Positions 1 to 5,249 of a stretch of 6,339 bases of DNA are shown here, piece after piece. The number at the start of each line of letters is the position of its first letter. Positions within the stretch are counted from its first letter, which is position 1. The stretch comes from Pseudomonadota bacterium (GTDB lineage: Bacteria; Pseudomonadota; Alphaproteobacteria; Rhizobiales; Xanthobacteraceae). The translations under genes and the position numbers were made by a program. The stretch is from NCBI GenBank assembly GCA_023387555.1, contig JAEWHY010000416.1:1-6339 (forward strand), given 5' to 3'. The notes beneath the pieces were generated by a model. That model did no database searches. It was given only the letters and a program-made list of their open reading frames with translations, and had not been told where the DNA came from.

Positions 1-1107
1 TTCGGCTGCGCCGGCATTGCGGGTCAGGCCGAAGATCGCGCCGCGCGCCTGCGCATCCCAATAGGGCGCGCCGAGGCCGACGAAAGCCGGCACCAGATAG
101 ACCTGCTCGGCGGGATCGCTCCGCGCCGCCAGGGCGTCGGCATCCGACGATGTAGCGATGATTTTCAGGGCGTCGCGCAGCCATTGCACCGCGGCGCCGG
201 CGACGAAGATCGCGCCCTCCAGCGCATAGGTGCGTTTGCCGCCGACCTGATAGGCAATGGTGGTGAGCAGGCGGTTGCGCGACGCGACCGGCACCTCCCC
301 GGTATTGAGCAACGCGAAACAGCCGGTGCCGTAGGTCGATTTCATCATGCCCGGGGTAAAACAGGCCTGACCGATGGTCGCGGCCTGCTGGTCACCAGCC
401 ACGCCCCGGATCGGGATCGCGCCGCCGAACATTTCGGCCATGCCGAAATCCGCGGTGCAATCCTTCACCTCCGGCAGCAGCGCCAGCGGCACGCGGAACA
501 ACTCGGCAAGCCCGGCGTCCCATTGGCCGCTGTGGATGTCGAACAGCAGGGTTCGCGCCGCATTGGTGGCGTCGGTCGCATGCACGCGCCCACAGGTCAG
601 GCGAAAGATCAGATAGCTGTCGATTGTGCCAAAGGCGAGTTGTCCGGCCTCGGCCGCCGCGCGGGCGCCAGGAATGTGATCCAGCAGCCAGGCGATCTTG
701 GTGGCGGAGAAATAGGGATCGAGGACCAGCCCGGTCTTCGCCGCGACCGCGGGCTCATGACCGGCGTCGCACAAGGCCGCGCAGACGTCATCGGTGCGCC
801 GGTCCTGCCAGACGATGGCGTTGTGGATCGGCTTGCCGGTGACGCGGTCCCAGATCAGCGTGGTCTCGCGCTGGTTGGTGATGCCGATCGCGGCGATGTC
901 GCGCGCCGAAAGGCCGGCGCCGGCAAGCGCATCCTTCGCAGTCGCCATGACGCTCGACCAGATGTCCTGCGGATCGTGCTCCACATGGCCCGGCGCCGGA
1001 TAAATCTGTCTGAACTCGCGTTGCGCGGTCGCAAGCGGCCGCAGCGTCTCGTCGAACACGATGGCGCGGGTCGACGTCGTGCCCTGGTCGATCGCAAGGA
1101 TGGCCAT
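1..1107 (-). CDS. glpK: Glycerol kinase GlpK, N-terminal 369 residues (C-terminus beyond the left edge)
   Basis: Catalyses ATP-dependent phosphorylation of glycerol to sn-glycerol-3-phosphate in the cytoplasm. Translating the minus strand from 1107 gives an uninterrupted frame to base 1. Family landmarks appear in order: the FGGY-kinase phosphate loop DQGTTSTR (residues 7-14), NQRETT (78-83, the glycerol-binding Arg-Glu pair at 80-81), WQDRR (100-104), Tyr132 in DPYFSATK, GTIDSYLIFRLT (160-171), GDQQAAT (238-244, with catalytic Asp239), STYGTGCF (257-264), the LEGAIFVAGAAVQWL block (297-310) and LVPAFVGLGAPYWD (338-351). Family length is about 500 residues, so roughly the last 130 are missing only because the window ends. 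The ATG overlaps the glpD stop by one base (TAATG). A GAGGA Shine-Dalgarno at 1118-1122, inside glpD, lies 10 nt upstream of it, which supports this start and translational coupling. No frameshift or lost catalytic residue is seen. Confidence 0.97.
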   Translation of the reverse strand, partial: MAILAIDQGTTSTRAIVFDETLRPLATAQREFRQIYPAPGHVEHDPQDIWSSVMATAKDALAGAGLSARDIAAIGITNQRETTLIWDRVTGKPIHNAIVWQDRRTDDVCAALCDAGHEPAVAAKTGLVLDPYFSATKIAWLLDHIPGARAAAEAGQLAFGTIDSYLIFRLTCGRVHATDATNAARTLLFDIHSGQWDAGLAELFRVPLALLPEVKDCTADFGMAEMFGGAIPIRGVAGDQQAATIGQACFTPGMMKSTYGTGCFALLNTGEVPVASRNRLLTTIAYQVGGKRTYALEGAIFVAGAAVQWLRDALKIIATSSDADALAARSDPAEQVYLVPAFVGLGAPYWDAQARGAIFGLTRNAGAAE

Positions 1108-2606
1108 TACGTGACGATCCTCAGGGCCGGCAGCGGCACCATGAAGCGCTGCAGGGCCGCGCGCTCCACGTCCGTGAATCGCAGGCCGAGCTTGCTGCGG
1201 CGCCAGAGCACGTCATCGGCGTCAACGGCGAATTCCTTGGTCATCAGATAGCGGACCTCGGCTTCGGTCAGATCGGCGCCGAACCGAATGCCGAGTGCGG
1301 CATAACTGTCGGCCTTGCCAAGGATGTCGCCGATGCGCGTGCCGTAGGCGCGCACCAGACGCACCGCGTGGTCCTCCTCGAGGAACGGCCAGCTGCGGCG
1401 CGCCTGCGCCACCTGCACCTCGACGCCGTTGTAGGCAAAATCGCCACCCGGCAGCGGCGCGCGTGCGGTCCAGGGTCGGCTCGGCTCGAACACGTCGGCG
1501 AGCTTCTGCATCGCGGCTTCGGCGAGCTTGCGGTAAGTCGTGATCTTGCCGCCGTAGACCGACAGCAGCGGCGCATTGCCGTAGCTCTTGTCAAAGGCGA
1601 GATGATAGTCGCGGGTGACGTCTTCCGGACGCTTCGATCCATCGTCATAAAGCGAACGCACACCGGCAAACGCATGGACGATGTCGCTCGGCGCAACCGG
1701 CGTGCGGAAATAACGCGACGCCGTCTCGCACAGATAGCTGAGTTCTGCGCCGGACGGCGCGACTCCGGCGGGATCGCCCTGGAAGTTCTCGTCGGTGGTC
1801 CCGATCAGCGTGTAGTCGCGCTCGTAAGGCAGCGCGAAGACCACACGGCGGTCCGGGTTCTGGAAGATATAGGCGGTGTGGTGGTCGAACAGTTTCGGCA
1901 CCACGATATGGCTGCCCTTGACCAGCCGGACGCGCGATGGGCCGGGAACGCGGATCACGGTTTCGGCGACCGAGCCGACCCAGGGGCCGGCCGCATTCAC
2001 CAGCGCACGCGCGGTGACCACCTCGCGGCGCCCGCGCGCATTCAGGATCAGCCGCCATTCCTCGCCGCGCTCGGCGCGCACGCATCTGGTCCGCGTGCGG
2101 ATCGAGGCGCCGCGCTCGGCGGCGTCGAGCGCGTTCAGCACCACGAGCCGGGCATCGTCCACCCAGCAGTCCGAATACAGGAATCCGGACCGGTAGCTCC
2201 GCTTCAGCGGCGTACCGAGCGGATCGTGGGTCAGGTCGATGGTGCGCGTGGGCGGCAGGATTTTGCGCCCGCCAAGATGATCGTAGATGAACAGGCCAAG
2301 CCGCAGCAGCAGGGGCGAGCGCAGCTTCGGGTCCGCCGGCAGCAGAAAGCGCAGCGGGCGGATGATATGCGGCGCGTTGCGCAGCAGCACCTCGCGCTCC
2401 TTCAACGCTTCGCGCACGAGGAGGAAGGCGCCGTGCTCCAGATAGCGCAGCCCGCCATGGATCAGCTTGGTCGACGCCGAGGACGTGCCGGAGGCGAGAT
2501 CGCGCTGCTCGACCAGCACCACCCGCAGTCCGCGCCCGGCGGCGTCCCGGGCAATGCCCGCACCGTTCACGCCGCCACCGATGATGGCGAGATCGAAATC
2601 GGCCAT
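1107..2606 (-). CDS. glpD: Aerobic sn-glycerol-3-phosphate dehydrogenase GlpD
   Basis: FAD-dependent, membrane-associated enzyme that oxidises glycerol-3-phosphate to dihydroxyacetone phosphate and passes electrons to the quinone pool. The 499-residue length matches the E. coli enzyme (about 501). The N-terminus carries the Rossmann FAD motif GGGVNGAGIARDAAGRG (10-26), then ASGTSSASTKLIHGGLRYLE (38-57), which is diagnostic of the GlpD family. Residues I know as substrate-phosphate contacts in E. coli GlpD are present at the same numbers: Arg54/Tyr55, Arg317 in AGVRSL, Arg332, and Lys354 in YGGKITTYR. The C-terminal helical domain ends with VLWRRSKLGLRF near 465-476. There is no signal peptide, as expected for a peripheral inner-membrane protein. 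The start is fixed by a strong Shine-Dalgarno 12 nt upstream. It is the promoter-proximal gene of a glpD-glpK operon; no glpR or glpF is visible in the window. The stop overlaps the glpK start. Confidence 0.97.
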   Translation of the reverse strand: MADFDLAIIGGGVNGAGIARDAAGRGLRVVLVEQRDLASGTSSASTKLIHGGLRYLEHGAFLLVREALKEREVLLRNAPHIIRPLRFLLPADPKLRSPLLLRLGLFIYDHLGGRKILPPTRTIDLTHDPLGTPLKRSYRSGFLYSDCWVDDARLVVLNALDAAERGASIRTRTRCVRAERGEEWRLILNARGRREVVTARALVNAAGPWVGSVAETVIRVPGPSRVRLVKGSHIVVPKLFDHHTAYIFQNPDRRVVFALPYERDYTLIGTTDENFQGDPAGVAPSGAELSYLCETASRYFRTPVAPSDIVHAFAGVRSLYDDGSKRPEDVTRDYHLAFDKSYGNAPLLSVYGGKITTYRKLAEAAMQKLADVFEPSRPWTARAPLPGGDFAYNGVEVQVAQARRSWPFLEEDHAVRLVRAYGTRIGDILGKADSYAALGIRFGADLTEAEVRYLMTKEFAVDADDVLWRRSKLGLRFTDVERAALQRFMVPLPALRIVT

Positions 2607-2618
2607 CCGACCCTGGTT

Positions 2619-2625
2619 CCTCCTT
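2619..2625 (-). promoter_or_regulatory. Strong Shine-Dalgarno of glpD
   Basis: On the minus strand this reads AAGGAGG, a full match to the anti-Shine-Dalgarno core, with 12 nt between it and the glpD ATG. The spacing is a little long, but there is no better ATG nearby. It decides the glpD start. Confidence 0.75.
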
Positions 2626-2671
2626 GCAAGTCAGCATGGCGCGCCAAAACGGCCCCGCCAATGCCAAGCCT

Positions 2672-2690
2672 CGCAAAATGGCCGCAAAAT
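2672..2690 (-). repeat. Tandem direct repeat ATTTTGCG-GCC-ATTTTGCG in the glpD upstream region
   Basis: Two exact copies of CGCAAAAT (plus strand 2672-2679 and 2683-2690) start 11 bp apart, about one helical turn. They lie about 65-85 bp upstream of the glpD start, in the only divergent intergenic region of the window. A second pair, AATGCCAA, occurs at 2660-2667 and 2700-2707 and flanks it. The arrangement would suit a regulator binding one face of the helix, for example a glycerol regulator acting on glpD. I do not recognise the motif as a known operator, and AT-rich words in a GC-rich intergenic region could recur by chance. Confidence 0.35.
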
Positions 2691-2693
2691 TCC

Positions 2694-2699
2694 TATAAG
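2694..2699 (+). promoter_or_regulatory. Possible -10 element for the amidotransferase gene
   Basis: TATAAG lies 47 nt upstream of the chosen ATG at 2746 and is the most -10-like hexamer in this region. A matching TTGACA-type -35 at 16-18 bp upstream is not evident, so the call is weak. If it is real, transcription would begin near 2706. That would exclude the alternative in-frame ATG at 2701 as a start. Confidence 0.25.
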
Positions 2700-2745
2700 A
2701 ATGCCAACGCGTGCTCGCCGCCTCGCGGTTTCTGACGGATTTGCA

Positions 2746-3612
2746 ATGTCTGCCCCCCGCCTCCTCGTCATCGAGGGAAACACCGCCGACGGACGCAGCC
2801 TGCTCAAGGCTGCCGGCGGCGAGGCCCCGAGCCAGGGCTATGCGGACCTGCTCCGCGAATTCCTGCCGCAGGCCAATGTCGACATCTGCTACCCGGCAGA
2901 CCCCGGCGCCAACCTGCCGGACAGCGCCGGACTGGAATCATATGACGGCGTGGTCATCACCGGCTCTGCCCTGCATGTCTACGATCGAGGGCCGCACGTC
3001 GACCCACAGATCGAACTGGCGCGCGCGGTGTTCGATTCATCGACCCCGCTGTTCGGAAGTTGCTGGGGGCTGCAGATCATCACCACAGCGGCCGGCGGCA
3101 GCGTGCGGCGCAATCCGAAGGGCCGCGAGATCGGCTTCGGACGGCGCATCCGTCTGACCTCGGCCGGACGCGGTCATCCGGTGTTCGCCGGCAAGGACGA
3201 GGTGTTCGACGCGGTCACGATCCATCTCGACGAAGTGGAGACACTCGCGCCCAACATGCAGGTGCTGGCACTCAACGCGTTCTCCGCGGTTCAGGCTGCC
3301 GAAGTGAAGGTCAATGGCTGCACCGCCTGGGGCGTGCAATATCATCCGGAATATTCGCTCGCGGACATTGCCGCGAGCTTCCGCCGTCATGGCAAGCGCC
3401 TGATCGAGGAAGACTTCTTCAACAATCAGCGCGAACTGATCGACTACGCCGAGAAGGTCTCGGTGCTGCATGAGGCGCCGAAGAACAAACCGCTGGCGTG
3501 GCGGCTCGGCCTCGACTCGACCGTGCTCGACAAGAATGTCCGGACCCGCGAAGTCCGCAACTGGATCCATCACCAGGTGCTGCCCACGCGCAGCCGGCGC
3601 GGCCGGGAGTAG
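2746..3612 (+). CDS. Stand-alone class I glutamine amidotransferase (GMP synthase-like GATase domain protein)
   Basis: A 288-residue cytoplasmic protein predicted to hydrolyse glutamine and deliver ammonia to an unknown acceptor. The class I triad is complete: nucleophile Cys106 in GSCWGLQ, with His200 and Glu202 in WGVQYHPEYS. The N-terminus (PRLLVIEGN, then VVITGSALHVYD near 67-78) fits the GuaA-type GATase fold. No synthetase domain is fused to it, and the C-terminal 70 residues (about 215-288) are a basic, helical-looking extension I cannot assign. The ATG at 2746 begins where family similarity begins; its Shine-Dalgarno is weak (GACGGA at 2734-2739). An in-frame ATG at 2701 would add 15 residues rich in Arg and is considered less likely. 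The stop is 3 nt before the next gene, so the two are probably co-transcribed. The substrate cannot be told from sequence; the class also includes gamma-glutamyl-polyamine and tRNA/nucleotide-modifying members. Confidence 0.88.
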   Translation: MSAPRLLVIEGNTADGRSLLKAAGGEAPSQGYADLLREFLPQANVDICYPADPGANLPDSAGLESYDGVVITGSALHVYDRGPHVDPQIELARAVFDSSTPLFGSCWGLQIITTAAGGSVRRNPKGREIGFGRRIRLTSAGRGHPVFAGKDEVFDAVTIHLDEVETLAPNMQVLALNAFSAVQAAEVKVNGCTAWGVQYHPEYSLADIAASFRRHGKRLIEEDFFNNQRELIDYAEKVSVLHEAPKNKPLAWRLGLDSTVLDKNVRTREVRNWIHHQVLPTRSRRGRE

Positions 3613-3615
3613 CGA

Positions 3616-4311
3616 ATGGATTTCCGCGACCGTCATGTGGTTGTCACGGGCGGCGCCGGAGCGCTTGGAACGGCCGTGGTGGCGGCGCTCGTCGCGCGTG
3701 GCGCGACCTGTCATATCCCGATGCGTGGTCATGAACCGCCGCGTGACGTCGCCGAGGCGGCAAACCCGCGCGTGATACTCTATCCCGCGGTGGATCTCGC
3801 CGATCAGGACCAGACGGATTCGTTCTATGCCAGGGTCGGCTCGCTCTGGGCCTCGATCCATCTGGCCGGCGGCTTCGCCGCCAAGAAGCTGAAGGACAGC
3901 GACAGATCCGATCTGGTGACGCAGTTCGATACCAACGTGGTGAGCTGCTTCCTGTGCTGCCGCGCGGCGCTCAAGGCGTTCGGCAGCGGCGGCGGACGCA
4001 TCGTCAATGTCGCAGCTCGTCCGGCGCTGGAGCCACGAACCGGCGCCGGCATGACGGCCTATACCATCGCCAAATCCGGGGTCGCGGCGCTGACCGTCGC
4101 CTTGGCGGAAGAAGTCGCCGGCGACGGGGTTCTCGTCAATGCGGTGGCCCCTTCGGTCATGGACACGCCGGTGAACCGCAAAGCGATGCCGAAAGCCGAT
4201 CATGCCCGTTGGCCCAAAGTCGAACAGGTGGCCGCGACCATCCTTTTCCTTGCGTCACCGGAGAACACGGTCACGCGAGGCGCCATCGTCCCGGTCTACG
4301 GACTCTCGTAA
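3616..4311 (+). CDS. Short-chain dehydrogenase/reductase, dihydropteridine reductase (QDPR)-like
   Basis: A 231-residue NAD(P)H-dependent oxidoreductase with a Rossmann fold. The nucleotide-binding loop is TGGAGALG (11-18), of the GGxGALG form seen in QDPR. The inner motif is HLAGGF instead of the usual NNAG. The active-site Tyr149 and Lys153 are present in YTIAK. No Ser occurs between Asn131 and Tyr149: the position normally holding catalytic Ser reads NVAARP, with Ala133/Ala134. This absence, together with DTPVNRKAMPKAD just downstream of the active site, recalls mammalian dihydropteridine reductase (remembered as DTPMNRKSMPEAD), so the Ser loss looks like a family trait and not decay. The physiological substrate remains unknown; a pterin is only a hypothesis. 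GGGAG at 3605-3609 sits 6 nt before the ATG and overlaps the end of the amidotransferase gene, supporting the start and an operon. Confidence 0.9.
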   Translation: MDFRDRHVVVTGGAGALGTAVVAALVARGATCHIPMRGHEPPRDVAEAANPRVILYPAVDLADQDQTDSFYARVGSLWASIHLAGGFAAKKLKDSDRSDLVTQFDTNVVSCFLCCRAALKAFGSGGGRIVNVAARPALEPRTGAGMTAYTIAKSGVAALTVALAEEVAGDGVLVNAVAPSVMDTPVNRKAMPKADHARWPKVEQVAATILFLASPENTVTRGAIVPVYGLS

Positions 4312-4315
4312 CCAG

Positions 4316-4347
4316 GGGCGTGCAACACTATGATCCACCGCCCTTTT
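4316..4347 (+). terminator. Candidate Rho-independent terminator after the SDR gene
   Basis: Beginning 5 nt after the SDR stop, GGGC-GTG (4316-4322) can pair with CAC-(C)-GCCC (4336-4343), giving a 7-bp stem with one bulged C and a 13-nt loop, followed at once by TTTT (4344-4347). The placement is ideal for ending the amidotransferase-SDR transcript. The bulge, large loop and short T-tract make it weak to moderate, and read-through into the methyltransferase genes is possible. Confidence 0.4.
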
Positions 4348-4359
4348 CCCGAACCTTCC

Positions 4360-4376
4360 CCGTGGAATTGCCACGG
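4360..4376. repeat. Small perfect inverted repeat upstream of the first methyltransferase gene
   Basis: CCGTGG-AATTG-CCACGG, a 6-bp perfect stem with a 5-nt loop, lies 29 nt before the methyltransferase ATG. No T-tract follows, so it is not a classical terminator. It could be an operator or a leader hairpin. GTTAATC also occurs twice just after it (4382-4388 and 4396-4402), the second copy running from the GGAG Shine-Dalgarno toward the start codon. I could not find a convincing -35/-10 pair in 4312-4404. Confidence 0.3.
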
Positions 4377-4404
4377 ACGGCGTTAATCCTCTGGAGTTAA
4401 TCGT

Positions 4405-5229
4405 ATGACCGTGCTGAGCCTGATGTCGCGCACCGCGATGGTGTCCTGTCTATCCGCGGTGATGGCGATCAATGTCGCGCTCGCACAGCCGGCGCAAAAG
4501 CCGTTCGAGCCGTCCGTCGGCCAGGAAGGCAAGGACGTGATCTGGGTGCCGACGCCCCAGGCCCTGGTCGACAAGATGCTCGACATGGCCAAGGTGACCG
4601 CCGCCGACAAGGTCGTGGATCTCGGCTCAGGCGACGGCCGCACCGTGATCACCGCGGCCAAGCGCGGTGCCACCGCGCACGGCATCGAATACAATCCAAA
4701 GATGGTCGAGCTGTCGAAATACAATGCCCAGCAGGAGGGTGTCTCCGCCAAGGCGACCTTCGAGAATGCCGATATCTTCAAGACCGATTTCTCGAAGGCC
4801 GATGTCGTGACCATGTTTCTGCTCACCAGCCTGAACGCCAGGCTGCGTCCGACCATACTCGACATGAAGCCCGGCACCCGCGTCGTCTCGAACACCTTCG
4901 ACATGGGCGACTGGAAAGCCGACGAGGAGGCCGTCGTCACCGAAGGCTGCTCGTCCTATTGCAAGGCCTATTTCTGGATCGTCCCGGCCAAGGTCGATGG
5001 CACCTGGACCACCGGCAAGGGCGAACTCACCCTCAAGCAGACCTACCAGAATTTCACCGGCACGCTGAAGGACGGCAATGTCGTCACCCCGATCACAGCA
5101 GGCAAGCTGAAGGGCAACGACATCAGCTTCACCGCCGGCGGCGTCGATTATACCGGCACGGTCAATGGCTCGACGATTGAAGGGACAACCAAGTCGGGCG
5201 AAAAGTGGCAAGCCAAGCGCGGCTCCTGA
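4405..5229 (+). CDS. Exported FAM173-type SAM-dependent methyltransferase with beta-rich C-terminal domain
   Basis: A 274-residue protein with three parts. (1) Residues 1-27 form a Sec signal peptide: basic Arg9, a hydrophobic core, and a predicted cleavage at ALA|Q between 27 and 28. (2) Residues 33-195 form a class I methyltransferase domain: a VPTPQ pre-motif (48-52), SAM-binding DLGSGDGR (72-79), acidic Glu95 at the end of strand 2 in GIEYNPKMVELS, and ADIFKTDFS followed by FLL. This pattern, especially PTP plus DLGSGDGR plus ExNPxxV, matches the FAM173 lysine methyltransferases (ANKMT, ATPSCKMT). (3) Residues about 197-274 alternate Gly, Thr and hydrophobic residues like a small beta barrel. 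Cys182 and Cys186 (CSSYC) could form a disulfide. The substrate is unknown. A GGAG at 4393-4396, 8 nt from the ATG, supports the start; Met7 is a possible later start. The next gene, 20 nt on, is its tandem paralogue. Confidence 0.88.
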   Translation: MTVLSLMSRTAMVSCLSAVMAINVALAQPAQKPFEPSVGQEGKDVIWVPTPQALVDKMLDMAKVTAADKVVDLGSGDGRTVITAAKRGATAHGIEYNPKMVELSKYNAQQEGVSAKATFENADIFKTDFSKADVVTMFLLTSLNARLRPTILDMKPGTRVVSNTFDMGDWKADEEAVVTEGCSSYCKAYFWIVPAKVDGTWTTGKGELTLKQTYQNFTGTLKDGNVVTPITAGKLKGNDISFTAGGVDYTGTVNGSTIEGTTKSGEKWQAKRGS

Positions 5230-5249
5230 TCGCGACGGAGAACATAACG

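Noticed and set aside
184..1251. 355-codon open frame on the plus strand opposite glpK and the end of glpD
   Set aside because: Antisense to well-supported glpK/glpD and crossing their junction; composition is typical of a shadow frame, with no recognisable motif.
1368..2735. 455-codon open frame on the plus strand opposite glpD
   Set aside because: It lies antisense to a clear GlpD with all family motifs. Its translation is Arg/Gly/Asp/His-rich with no domain, and long antisense frames are expected in GC-rich codon-biased genes.
2701..2745. Alternative in-frame start of the amidotransferase at ATG 2701
   Set aside because: It would add 15 Arg-rich residues before the family's usual N-terminus, has no good Shine-Dalgarno, and would lie before the transcription start if the TATAAG at 2694 is used.
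3037..4203. 388-codon open frame on the minus strand opposite the amidotransferase and SDR genes
   Set aside because: It spans two real genes with complete catalytic motifs; its product is His/Arg/Gly-rich without a recognisable fold.
4360..4376. Inverted repeat CCGTGG/CCACGG as a terminator
   Set aside because: No T-tract follows it; the hairpin at 4316-4347 is the better terminator candidate, so this one is listed only as an inverted repeat.
4447..4449. Cys15 of the first methyltransferase as a lipoprotein attachment site
   Set aside because: It sits inside the hydrophobic core, too early and without a lipobox (LxxC context absent). The ALA|Q site further on is a better signal peptidase I site, and the paralogue has no such Cys.
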